Source: Rhodococcus qingshengii
Lineage (GTDB): Bacteria; Actinomycetota; Actinomycetes; Mycobacteriales; Mycobacteriaceae
Length of the DNA: 64,000 bases
Assembly: GCF_021025955.1 (NCBI RefSeq)
Contig: NZ_JAJNCL010000010.1
Location: 146,799-210,798, forward strand
Direction of reading: 5' to 3'
Shown here: positions 9,896 through 20,072 of the stretch, piece by piece
Layout: each line of letters starts with the position of its first letter
Position numbering within the stretch: the first letter of the stretch is position 1
Position numbers and translations under genes: made by a program
The notes under the pieces: model-generated
What the model saw: the letters and a program-made list of their open reading frames with translations, nothing else
Databases searched by the model: none
What the model was told of the DNA's origin: nothing

Positions 9896-11083
9896 TCAGG
9901 CGCGGGCGTGAGCGATGACGCTCCGAACGAACTGCTCGCACTGTGCCAATTGGTCAAGTGTCACGTACTCGTCGGGTGCATGCGCCTGCGTGATGCTTCC
10001 CGGCCCACACACGACAGTGGGGACACCGATACTCGCGAACATCCCGGCCTCGGTGGCATACGCGACCTTTTCGTCCGAGGGTCGACCACCCCATTGTTCG
10101 ACCAGTGCGGCCGCCGAAGCATTCGCATCCGTCTCCAGGGGAGGAACCGAGGCCGACACGTGCATCGTTACGGAGGCTGACGGGTTTTCTTCCTGCATCA
10201 GGTTCTCGATCCGATTCGCCTCGGCGGCAAAGCGTTCGAGCAAATCTGCGGCGCCAGCTGAGCTGATGCTCCTGAATTCGAACGTGATGGAGCAATCCTC
10301 GGGCACTGTATTCACTGCTATTCCGCCGGACACGAGATTGACCGAGCATGTTGTCCAGGCCACGTCGAATGCGTCGTCGTACGGGCCGGACGCACGGAGC
10401 TCGTCGGCCACGCTTCTGACGAATCGAATCAACTCGGCGCCGTATTCGATTGCGTTCACTCCTTGTGGAGTGAGCGACGAGTGAGCCGAAACGCCCTGCA
10501 GATCAACACGTATGACGTTCATCGACTTGTGCGCGCGAATGACTCGCATCTCCGACGGCTCTCCGACAATGCACACCTCAGGTCGCAGGCCCCGGGTACC
10601 GATCTCCTCGACCAACCCCGCGGCACCGATGCAGCCGACTTCTTCGTCGTAGGAGAACGCAAAGTGAATCGGCTTCGCCAGCGGCCGACCAACGATGTCG
10701 GGGATCGAAGCGACGACAATCCCGATGAACGACTTCATGTCGCACGTGCCACGTCCGTACAGACTTCCGTCGCGAATTTCGGGGGCGAAGGGGTCGCTGC
10801 TCCAGTCTTGATCGTCGACCGGCACAACGTCTGTGTGGCCGGAGAACATCACACCACCGGAAGTACTTCCGTCAGGAGGCGTGAACGTGGCCAACAAGTT
10901 GAGCTTCGTTCCCTCGTCATCGGGAACAAGTATCGGCTCAACGCCGTGGCGACGTAGTTCCGCAGCGACGAGATCGATCAACGGTCGATTGCTCAGGGCA
11001 CTCGTCGTATCGATACCGATGAGGCGCTTCACCCACTCGAGGCTTCTCTCGGTCGGAACGGCGGACAACGTGGTGGACGGCAT
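9896..11083 (-). CDS. argE: M20-family deacetylase/peptidase, acetylornithine deacetylase (ArgE) type
   Basis: 395 residues. Zinc-peptidase motifs in order: MFSGHTDVVPVD, GRGTCDMKSF (bridging Asp), YDEEVGCIGA (catalytic Glu pair), IVGEPSEMRV, and the C-terminal metal ligand in ITQAHAPDEYV. The dimerisation insert lies between (SAHSSLTPQGVNAIEYG). ArgE-type enzymes hydrolyse N-acetylornithine, but M20 enzymes are often catabolic deacylases; here the MFS partner and a divergent Lrp regulator suggest uptake and hydrolysis of an N-acyl amino acid rather than arginine synthesis. Start ATG 11083 has GAGGAG seven bases upstream. Confidence 0.88.
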   Translation of the reverse strand: MPSTTLSAVPTERSLEWVKRLIGIDTTSALSNRPLIDLVAAELRRHGVEPILVPDDEGTKLNLLATFTPPDGSTSGGVMFSGHTDVVPVDDQDWSSDPFAPEIRDGSLYGRGTCDMKSFIGIVVASIPDIVGRPLAKPIHFAFSYDEEVGCIGAAGLVEEIGTRGLRPEVCIVGEPSEMRVIRAHKSMNVIRVDLQGVSAHSSLTPQGVNAIEYGAELIRFVRSVADELRASGPYDDAFDVAWTTCSVNLVSGGIAVNTVPEDCSITFEFRSISSAGAADLLERFAAEANRIENLMQEENPSASVTMHVSASVPPLETDANASAAALVEQWGGRPSDEKVAYATEAGMFASIGVPTVVCGPGSITQAHAPDEYVTLDQLAQCEQFVRSVIAHARA

Positions 11084-11191
11084 CAGGATTCTCCTCTCAC
11101 AGCAGGAACACGGTGGGCACTCGCCGCCGCGTTCTGCCCTTCGAGCATGAATGAAGTGATCCCAGACACAATGAAGATGCACGATACTTGC

Positions 11192-12262
11192 ATGATGATC
11201 GAACAAACGCAGGATTCCGCCGTACTCGACGACGTTGACCTCGCCCTGATCAATTGCCTGCAACTCGACCCACGAGCGTCGTGGCGCACGGTTGGTGACG
11301 CGCTCAAAGTCGATCCGGTCACCGTCGCACGGCGCTGGCAGCGGCTACAGGACTCCGGCACAGCCTGGGTCTCCGCGAGGGCAACCGGCCACGGCCGTCC
11401 GGAATCGTGTCTGGCATTCGTGGAAGTCGACTGCACGACTTCGCACGCCTTGGCGATTGCCGAACGACTCGCCCTCTGGCCGCAAGTGCTGAGCGTCGAA
11501 CACACAAGCGGCCCAGGCGACTTGACTCTTCTCGTCGAAGTCAGAGACATGGCTTTCCTGTCGCGCTTCATGCTTCGCTCGCTGGCGTCGGTGCCCGGAA
11601 TCGTCAGTTCGCGTGCACATCTCGTCACCGAAGTCTTCGCGATCGGAGACGACTGGAAGTTGCAGGTACTCGATGCCACGCAGCGGGCGGTGATGACAGA
11701 CCGGCCTGTGCGCTACAGATATGCACCGACGGATCAGCGCCATCACGGGAAGACGTTCGACGCGGTCGATCGCCGATTGATCTTGAAGCTGGGCGAGGAC
11801 GGTCGATCATCGATTGCAGAGCTCACGGTCGGTACCGGCCTCAGCGAAAGTACGGTCAGGCGGCGCCTTGCCGAACTGACTTCGCGCAACCAGATCGTGT
11901 TCCGCTGCGACGTGTCACTGCCGTTGTCCGGTTGGCCTTTCGTGACCTGGGTGTGGGGATATGTCGATCCCACGGACCGGTCGACGATTCGTGCGCTGGT
12001 GGAACGAGTGCCAGGCATGCGCGTTTGCATGCGGATATCCGGAGGCCGCGCCAACACATTGCTCGCGATCGCCGCCCATTCCCTTCGTGAAACCCCCATT
12101 ACCGAGGTACAACTCGCCCAAGAGGCGCCGGGTCTGGTGGTGCTGAACAGATCGGTGGTGCTGAGATCCATGAAAAGGGTCGGCCGACTTCTCGATGACG
12201 AAGGAAAGAGTGCCGGTGTCGTACCGATGGATATCTGGGCGGACGCTCTGGAATTCGAGTGA
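11192..12262 (+). CDS. tandem AsnC/Lrp-family transcriptional regulator
   Basis: About 356 residues with two AsnC-type halves. Each has a helix-turn-helix (DDVDLALINCLQLDPRASWR... and FDAVDRRLILKLGEDGRSSI...LSESTVRRRLAEL) followed by a ligand-binding RAM-like segment. Double-length proteins of this kind occur in actinobacteria. It diverges from the argE-MFS operon, the usual arrangement for a local regulator sensing an amino acid. The start is uncertain: ATG 11192 fits normal N-terminal length, while 11147 is also open; neither has a strong ribosome site. Confidence 0.85.
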   Translation: MMIEQTQDSAVLDDVDLALINCLQLDPRASWRTVGDALKVDPVTVARRWQRLQDSGTAWVSARATGHGRPESCLAFVEVDCTTSHALAIAERLALWPQVLSVEHTSGPGDLTLLVEVRDMAFLSRFMLRSLASVPGIVSSRAHLVTEVFAIGDDWKLQVLDATQRAVMTDRPVRYRYAPTDQRHHGKTFDAVDRRLILKLGEDGRSSIAELTVGTGLSESTVRRRLAELTSRNQIVFRCDVSLPLSGWPFVTWVWGYVDPTDRSTIRALVERVPGMRVCMRISGGRANTLLAIAAHSLRETPITEVQLAQEAPGLVVLNRSVVLRSMKRVGRLLDDEGKSAGVVPMDIWADALEFE

Positions 12263-12313
12263 ATGTCCGAAATAATCAATCACGATGCTCCGCGGCGGAG
12301 AAGGATCGACGTC

Positions 12314-12874
12314 ATGACTTCAACAGAGAACTCCCCCGCCCAACGCTATCGGGATCTGGCCGCCGAATTCACGGCGCGGATCGACGCCGTACCCGCAGAT
12401 CGCTGGGACAACGATTCCCCCTGCGAGGGCTGGACCGCCCGCGACGTGGTGAGCCACGTGCTCGACAGCGAACGAGACATGGTCAAGGTAGTCGGCCTGG
12501 AATTGGCGTCGGGCCCGTCGGTTGACGACGACCCGTCCGCAGCCTGGGCGGCCGTCCGCGATTCGATGCAGGAAATTCTGGACGATCCAGAAAAGTCCAC
12601 CCTCGAATACGACGGGCACTTCGGCAGGACCAACCTCGGGGCCACGGTCGAAGGGTTTTTGTGTTTCGATCTGGTCATCCACGGTTGGGACCTCGCAGCC
12701 GCAACCGGTACCGATACGGCGATGCGAGACGCGGACGTGGACTGGGTGTCGGAGATCGCCGCGGGCCTGGGCGACTCGATCCGCATGAGCGGCGTATGCG
12801 GCCCGGAAATACAGGTTCCGGACAACGCTGACAAAGCGACGAAACTCCTTGCCTTCCTCGGTCGGAAAGCGTGA
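12314..12874 (+). CDS. TIGR03086-family (DinB/mycothiol-dependent maleylpyruvate isomerase-like) protein
   Basis: 186 residues. Seen: RYRDLAAEFTARIDAVPADR, SPCEGWTARDVVSHVLDSE (first His), and DLVIHGWDLAAATG (HGWDLA, a hallmark of the TIGR03086 branch). The four-helix DinB fold binds a metal, and relatives use mycothiol as thiol cofactor. The substrate is unknown. ATG 12314 is preferred to an upstream ATG because AAGGA lies eight bases before it. Confidence 0.88.
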   Translation: MTSTENSPAQRYRDLAAEFTARIDAVPADRWDNDSPCEGWTARDVVSHVLDSERDMVKVVGLELASGPSVDDDPSAAWAAVRDSMQEILDDPEKSTLEYDGHFGRTNLGATVEGFLCFDLVIHGWDLAAATGTDTAMRDADVDWVSEIAAGLGDSIRMSGVCGPEIQVPDNADKATKLLAFLGRKA

Positions 12875-12925
12875 AAAAGCACCCCTGACGTGCGCATTAC
12901 TTCCATACACATGTAATGTCGCGGT

Positions 12926-13534
12926 ATGCCAGAGCGTCGAAAATCCTCCACGAGTCCAGACCTGCTTGCGGCGGCATTGTTCGACGTCGCCGCGGAATCC
13001 GGACTGGAAAACGCCAGCGTCCGCGAGGTCGCAAAACGGGCGGGCGTCTCGATCGGCGCAGTGCAACATCATTTCTCGACCAAGGACGAGATGTTCGCAT
13101 TCGCACTGCGAACACTCGTCGATCGATTGTTGACAAGACTGGCCGAGTCGTCCGCCGACGCGGATCCGCATACCTCTCTGTTCCAGGCACTCTCGCAACT
13201 GCTGCCCCTCGACGAACAACGCACGCGCGAGGCACATGTGCTCGCCGCATTTGCCGTGCGTGCCGCGACCAGTGAGTCACTCTCCGAAATCCGCCGGACA
13301 ACTCTGTTCACAATCCGCACCGGCATCTCGACGGTCCTGATCGGGATCGGAACCCCGGAAGCGGAAACCAGAGCGGCACTCCTACTTTCAACCGTAAACG
13401 GGTTGGCACTCGACGCACTCGGAAGCCCCGCCATGTATCCGCCGCAGTACCTCGATCACGCTTTGGAAACCGTAATCCGCCTCACCCTGCACGACGCCGA
13501 GAACCCGCTCGCCTCCGTCGGGCTCGCCAGCTGA
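12926..13534 (+). CDS. TetR-family transcriptional regulator
   Basis: 202 residues. The N-terminal helix-turn-helix is clear (ALFDVAAESGLENASVREVA then AGVSIGAVQHHFSTKDEMF). The C-terminal ligand domain (TetR_C type with PLDEQRTREAHVLAAFAVRA) is of the BetI-like class. It ends one base before gluQ starts, so both may share a transcript. An ACATGT palindrome at 12909-12914 lies just upstream and may belong to an operator, but this is weak. Confidence 0.92.
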   Translation: MPERRKSSTSPDLLAAALFDVAAESGLENASVREVAKRAGVSIGAVQHHFSTKDEMFAFALRTLVDRLLTRLAESSADADPHTSLFQALSQLLPLDEQRTREAHVLAAFAVRAATSESLSEIRRTTLFTIRTGISTVLIGIGTPEAETRAALLLSTVNGLALDALGSPAMYPPQYLDHALETVIRLTLHDAENPLASVGLAS

Positions 13535-13535
13535 C

Positions 13536-14432
13536 GTGGCAGGAGCAGGACGCTTCGCGCCGAGCCCGTCCGGTGATCTCCATCTGGGAAACCTCCGAAC
13601 CGCCCTCTTGGCCTGGTTGTTCGCCCGCGCCAGCGGGCGCGACTTCCTCATTCGGGTCGAGGATCTCGACCGTGTCCGACCCGGCGCGATGGAACGGCAA
13701 CTCGACGATCTGCGGGTGCTCGGCCTCACCTGGGACGGCCCGGTCGTCCTACAGTCACACCGTCTTCCCTTGTACCACAAGGCCATCGAACTATTACGCG
13801 AGCGTGACCTGACCTATCCTTGCTTCTGCACACGCAAGGAGATTCTGCAGGCACCGTCCGCTCCCCATGCTCCCGACGGCGCCTACCCCGGCACGTGTCG
13901 AAACCTGTCGGAGGCCGAACGCGCCGAGAAATCAGCAAGCGGCCGATCCCCCGCACTGAGGCTACGGGCCGGCATCGACTCGTTCACCGTGCACGACGAA
14001 CTGTTCGGCGAAGTGACGGGACAAGTCGACGACGTCGTCCTGCTCCGCGGTGACGGAGTACCCGCCTACAACCTCGCCGTTGTCGTCGACGACGGCGCCC
14101 AGAACATCGACCAGGTGGTCCGCGGCGACGACCTCCTGACCTCGGCTCCACGCCAGGCCTACCTTGCTCGACTGCTCGACATCGAACCACCGTCGTACGC
14201 GCACGTTCCTCTCGCTGTGAACAGTGAAGGCAAACGACTCGCGAAGCGCGACGGCGCCGTGACTCTTGCAGATCAACTCGAGGCCGGACGCAGTGCCGAA
14301 CAGGTTCTGACGATGATCGCGTCGAGCATCGGTCTCGCCGAACCCGGCGAAGTTGTCACACCACCACTATTGGCGGATCGATTCAATTCTCGGAAGATCC
14401 CCCGGACCCCGTGGATTTTCCCGGCGAAGTAA
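13536..14432 (+). CDS. gluQ: glutamyl-queuosine tRNA(Asp) synthetase
   Basis: 298 residues, GTG start one base after the tetR stop. It is a truncated glutamyl-tRNA synthetase: FAPSPSGDLHLGN (HIGH-like), FLIRVEDLDRVRPGA, the Cys-containing YPCFCTRKEI/YPGTCRNL zinc region, VLLRGDGVPAYNLAVVVDD, and KRLAKRDGA as the KMSKS-like loop. The anticodon-binding domain is absent, as in GluQ/YadB. The enzyme attaches glutamate to the queuosine base of tRNA(Asp) rather than to the 3' end. Together with yhhQ and tgt in this window it implies a Q-modification pathway. Confidence 0.93.
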   Translation: MAGAGRFAPSPSGDLHLGNLRTALLAWLFARASGRDFLIRVEDLDRVRPGAMERQLDDLRVLGLTWDGPVVLQSHRLPLYHKAIELLRERDLTYPCFCTRKEILQAPSAPHAPDGAYPGTCRNLSEAERAEKSASGRSPALRLRAGIDSFTVHDELFGEVTGQVDDVVLLRGDGVPAYNLAVVVDDGAQNIDQVVRGDDLLTSAPRQAYLARLLDIEPPSYAHVPLAVNSEGKRLAKRDGAVTLADQLEAGRSAEQVLTMIASSIGLAEPGEVVTPPLLADRFNSRKIPRTPWIFPAK

Positions 14433-14687
14433 GCGAAGGATCAATTTGCACCTCGACGGAGCAAAGGGTCAATTGTCCGATATGACCAAGCCGTCCGCAA
14501 TAGCTATTCGTTGGCAATTCCCCAATAGTGAAGTACGGTCGAGACTGGCGAAGGCATTCCAGGGCGAGTGGTCCCTGCAAAACTACGGCCGGGATCTGAA
14601 CCTGGAATCCGACCGCAGGACCCACTTGCAGCATCCACGCTGACACGCACGTGCGGCACGGGAGACTCAGGACGAAAAGGAATACGC
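14433..14687 (+). other. intergenic stretch before the EAL gene
   Basis: No convincing gene. A short open frame (14478-14643) with AT-richer codons is present but has no recognisable motif or ribosome site. AAAAGGA at 14675-14681 is the ribosome site of the next gene. Confidence 0.4.
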
Positions 14688-15428
14688 ATGGTCCGCGAGC
14701 TTCGCGAGGCACTCGACGACCATCAATTCGAGGTGTTGTATCAACCCCAGGTCAATCTGAACTCGTCAGCAATTATCAGCTATGAAGCCCTGCTGCGGTG
14801 GCGCCATCCACTTCGAGGGTTGATCGAGCCTCAAGATTTCATGCGCTCCGCCGAGTCTTCCGGGCTCATCATTCCCATCGGATTACAAGCTCTGGACATG
14901 ATTTGCACCCAAACAGCGTCGTGGCCCGAGCGCATGATGGTCGCCGTCAACTTTTCGCCTCGCCAACTCGCTACCCCGCACGCAGCTCACGAGATCCTCG
15001 GAGCGCTCGACAGTTCTGAAACCCCACTGAGCAGAATTATCGTGGAAGTCACCGAACTCGGCGTCGTGGGTCAGCATGCCGCCGAGACTCTTCACATCCT
15101 GCACAACGAAGGAATTCGAATTGCCCTCGATGATTTCGGGGCGGGCTTCGCATCGTTCTCCGCGTTATCGGAATTGCCGCTCGACATTCTCAAGATCGAC
15201 CAATCGTTGACCTGGGCCGTCAGCGCAGCGGGTCGTGCTGGAGATCGCGCCTTCATGGTCATGGAGTCCATCACCGACATCGCTCGGAAGCTCGGTCTTG
15301 ATTCGATAGCCGAGGGCGTAGAAACCGCCGAACACGCAGCCAACGTCCTGCGAGCCGGCTGCGACATGGGCCAGGGCTATTACTTCGGGAAGCCACTTCC
15401 TGCGTCGTCCATCGTCACTCCCGTGTGA
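14688..15428 (+). CDS. stand-alone EAL-domain cyclic-di-GMP phosphodiesterase
   Basis: 246 residues that are almost entirely one EAL domain. Motifs: YEALLRWRHP (the EAL signature), AVNFSPRQL (metal Asn), IIVEVTELG (metal Glu), IALDDFGAGFASFS (DDFG), DILKIDQSL (catalytic Lys), SIAEGVET and MGQGYYFGKPL. All catalytic positions are kept, so hydrolysis of c-di-GMP to pGpG is expected. ATG 14688 is chosen for AAAAGGA upstream. There is no sensor domain, so control must be through expression or partners. Confidence 0.92.
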   Translation: MVRELREALDDHQFEVLYQPQVNLNSSAIISYEALLRWRHPLRGLIEPQDFMRSAESSGLIIPIGLQALDMICTQTASWPERMMVAVNFSPRQLATPHAAHEILGALDSSETPLSRIIVEVTELGVVGQHAAETLHILHNEGIRIALDDFGAGFASFSALSELPLDILKIDQSLTWAVSAAGRAGDRAFMVMESITDIARKLGLDSIAEGVETAEHAANVLRAGCDMGQGYYFGKPLPASSIVTPV

Positions 15429-15456
15429 GCGCTAGCCACTTCAGTACGACGCCACG

Positions 15457-16110
15457 TCAGTACGACGACGATGCACTCGCTATGAGTGCGACTACGAGAA
15501 TCACGGCAAAAATCGCCAAGAAAGCCGCTCCGACCGCAATTCCGGCAATCGCAAGCCCGCGTCCCTCTTGACCTGTCTGCTTGATCTGATTGAGCGCGAC
15601 AATTCCCAAGATGATTCCGACGATTCCGCCGACGCTGTAGAAGCAACCGCCTGCAAGCGATACAACCAGCGATGCAATTGCGAGACCATTGGTGCCGACC
15701 GGCTGCATCGGCGGTGCGTACCCACCCGTGAATTGATTCGGTTGACCGTACGGGTTCGGAGGTTGGCCGTACTGAGCTTGTCCGTACTGAGCCTGTCCGT
15801 ATTGTCCGGGTTGCTGATATTGATTCTGCTGATATTGATTCGGCGGTCCGAAATTCTGCGGCGGCAGGTATGGGTTGGGTTCACCAATCCCACCCGGCTG
15901 AGGCGTATTACCGGGCGGGTTGTACGACGGCGGCGGATAACCCGGGTACTGCTCGTTGGGAGTGGTATATCCGGGAACTTCAGGTGAAGACTGCGTTTCG
16001 GACGGGGACACGCCGTACCCCTCGGGAGGCAGGCTCGGAAATTCTCCGTATCCAGGTTTTGCCTGGTAATCACTCGAAGAATCGTCGTTGTTGCCCCCGG
16101 AACTCGTCAT
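15457..16110 (-). CDS. DUF4190-type membrane protein with Pro/Gln/Tyr-rich N-terminus
   Basis: 217 residues. Residues 1-~135 are low-complexity and rich in Pro, Gln, Tyr, Asn and Gly, with a YGQAQYGQAQYGQP repeat. The C-terminal ~80 residues have two membrane helices (GLAIASLVVSLAGGCFYSVGG... and GLAIAGIAVGAAFLAIFAVI) separated by ALNQIKQTGQEGRG, the DUF4190 pattern. The disordered tail is presumably cytoplasmic. Diverges from another proline-rich membrane protein. Function unknown. Confidence 0.82.
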   Translation of the reverse strand: MTSSGGNNDDSSSDYQAKPGYGEFPSLPPEGYGVSPSETQSSPEVPGYTTPNEQYPGYPPPSYNPPGNTPQPGGIGEPNPYLPPQNFGPPNQYQQNQYQQPGQYGQAQYGQAQYGQPPNPYGQPNQFTGGYAPPMQPVGTNGLAIASLVVSLAGGCFYSVGGIVGIILGIVALNQIKQTGQEGRGLAIAGIAVGAAFLAIFAVILVVALIASASSSY

Positions 16111-16240
16111 ACAACGCAGCCTAAACCACAGGTGACCTCCGAATCCAAGTGAGCAGATGTCATCCACATAGCTCTTTGATCCCAGTAGGGTCATATCCAC
16201 TGTCACACTCGAGCGCGATATTTACGACTGAGGGGAACAC

Positions 16241-17194
16241 ATGACAACCGGCGGGTACGACCCCAACCAGAATCCAGAAGGCGGGAAGCAATTCCCGCCC
16301 CAGGATCCATATGGCCAGCAGGGAACACCTCCTCCCGGAAGTTACCCACCTCCCGCCGGCCCTCCGCAGGGTGGAAGTTATCCCCCGCCCGGCGGCTACC
16401 CGCCCCCACAGGGCAACTTCCCTCCGCCCCCTCAGGGTGGAAGCTATCCCCCTCCCGGCGGAAACTACCCGCCGCCCGGCGGTTACCCGCCACCTCCCGG
16501 AGGCGGCAACTTCCCTCCGCCGCCCGCCAATGACTACGGCGCAGGATTCGGTGGACCGCAGCTTTCCGTGGGTGCCGCGCTGAATTACGGCTGGGAACGC
16601 TTCAAGAACAATGCGTTGACGTGGATCGGCATCACTGTTGTCGCGGGCTTGATTTCCTTTGGCATCAACCTGTTGTTCGGTGGCTTCGACTTCTCGACAG
16701 ACGGTTCGACTTCGGTGTCGGCGTTGAGCATCATCGGCGGATTGGTCTCGATCGTCGTCAGCATTCTGATCCAGGCTGCCTACGTTCGAGGTGCCCTCCA
16801 TGAAGTCGACGGCAACAAGCCTGCTTTCGGCTCCTTCTTCCAGTTCTCGAACATCGGCGCCGTTATTCTGGCGAGCATCTTGGTCGGGTTCGCGGTAGCG
16901 ATCGGCCTCGTCCTGCTGATCATTCCGGGCATCGTCATCGCGTTCCTGACCTACTTCACGTTGCAGTTCGTGATAGATCAGGATCAGGATCCCGTCACCG
17001 CAATCAAGTCGAGCGCCAGCGTCATCTCCAAGAATGTCGGCCCGCTGCTTCTCCTGGCACTCGCGGCAATCGGCATCAATCTCGTTGGCGCACTGCTCTG
17101 CGGTCTCGGATTGCTGGTCACCGGACCGGTCACTCTCATCGCAGGCACCTACGCGTATCGCGTCATCACAGGACGCTTCGTAGCAGCACTCTGA
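16241..17194 (+). CDS. proline-rich multi-pass membrane protein
   Basis: 317 residues. Residues ~25-105 are GSYPPP/GGYPPP/GNFPPP repeats. After AALNYGWERFKNNALTW come about five to six membrane helices, including GAVILASILVGFAVAIGLVLLI and LLLLALAAIGINLVGALL. The membrane part resembles the DUF975/GlpM-like integral domain found in many actinobacterial proteins. Paired divergently with the DUF4190-type protein, which has a similar tail-plus-membrane plan. A strong terminator follows. Function unknown. Confidence 0.82.
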   Translation: MTTGGYDPNQNPEGGKQFPPQDPYGQQGTPPPGSYPPPAGPPQGGSYPPPGGYPPPQGNFPPPPQGGSYPPPGGNYPPPGGYPPPPGGGNFPPPPANDYGAGFGGPQLSVGAALNYGWERFKNNALTWIGITVVAGLISFGINLLFGGFDFSTDGSTSVSALSIIGGLVSIVVSILIQAAYVRGALHEVDGNKPAFGSFFQFSNIGAVILASILVGFAVAIGLVLLIIPGIVIAFLTYFTLQFVIDQDQDPVTAIKSSASVISKNVGPLLLLALAAIGINLVGALLCGLGLLVTGPVTLIAGTYAYRVITGRFVAAL

Positions 17195-17212
17195 TCAGGC
17201 TTCATCCGATTA

Positions 17213-17254
17213 CTGAAGGCCCTGCGGTTCCACGTGAAACCGCAGGGCCTTCGG
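17213..17254 (+). terminator. hairpin terminator after the proline-rich membrane protein
   Basis: GAAGGCCCTGCGGTT and AACCGCAGGGCCTTC form a near-perfect 15 bp stem around a short CCACGTGA loop. No long U run follows, so it may act as a symmetrical or weak terminator. Confidence 0.7.
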
Positions 17255-17312
17255 TGTGTTCTGCGCAACTGGACGGTCGCCAACTCGCATCCGAGCGCCT
17301 TGTGGTGCTTGG

Positions 17313-19381
<2,069 letters not shown>

Positions 19382-20050
19382 TCACGATCCCGAAGATGCC
19401 GACGCCGCAATTGTTGCGGTGAGCGCAGCGGTGGTGGCTGCCTGCGTCGCGGCGATCGACTGCCGCACTGCCTCGCTCGCCCAGTTTCCCTGCGACAACA
19501 CCTTCGCTCGCGCTTTCGCCGACTTGAACTGATCGGATGGAACGATCACCTTGAGCATGTTCGCGCCTGCCAGGATCGACACCAATGCGCCTTCGGCGGG
19601 AGCGGGTTGGCGGACGCCCAGCAGAATCTCACGCAGCACGAAGCGCAGTTGATCCTCGTACTGCGGGTTGGTTGCCGGCCATCTGACGCTCGGAAAGATC
19701 CCGAGCACTTGATGTTCCACGGCCGTCACAATTCCGCGGGCTTGCATGCCTGCATAGAGCGCCTTGCGTGCGCCCTTCGCAAGTCGGTTCACCACCGCAG
19801 TCGGCCGGGCCGGTGGCTTCTCGGCCAGCCGTGCCAATGCAGCGTTGAGAGTGGGATCCGCGAGTGGCCGATTGTCGATAACGACTGCCCGCGCCCGCCA
19901 TCCGGAGCCGTCAAGGCGGACGCGGTCGGCAAGGACGAGTTCGACCAGCAGCGCGCCTCCGAGCGCAACGTCGACGTAGGACGACGATTGCAGCAGCTTT
20001 CCGCTGACGTCGTCGGTGGCAAGCAACAACAGATCCTCGGCAATCAGCAT
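19382..20050 (-). CDS. GPP34 (GOLPH3/Vps74-like) family protein
   Basis: 222 residues from ATG 20050. MLIAEDLLLLATDDVSGK and LGGALLVELVLADRV are the N-terminal GPP34 signature, followed by a helical domain (LAEKPPARPTAVVNRLAKGARK). The C-terminal 40 residues are Ala/Thr-rich. GPP34 proteins in eukaryotes bind PI4P and Golgi glycosyltransferases; bacterial members are common in actinobacteria with unknown roles. It lies 22 bp downstream of the ABC exporter pair on the same strand. Confidence 0.85.
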   Translation of the reverse strand: MLIAEDLLLLATDDVSGKLLQSSSYVDVALGGALLVELVLADRVRLDGSGWRARAVVIDNRPLADPTLNAALARLAEKPPARPTAVVNRLAKGARKALYAGMQARGIVTAVEHQVLGIFPSVRWPATNPQYEDQLRFVLREILLGVRQPAPAEGALVSILAGANMLKVIVPSDQFKSAKARAKVLSQGNWASEAVRQSIAATQAATTAALTATIAASASSGS

Positions 20051-20072
20051 GCTCACCACCGTAGTTGCGCGA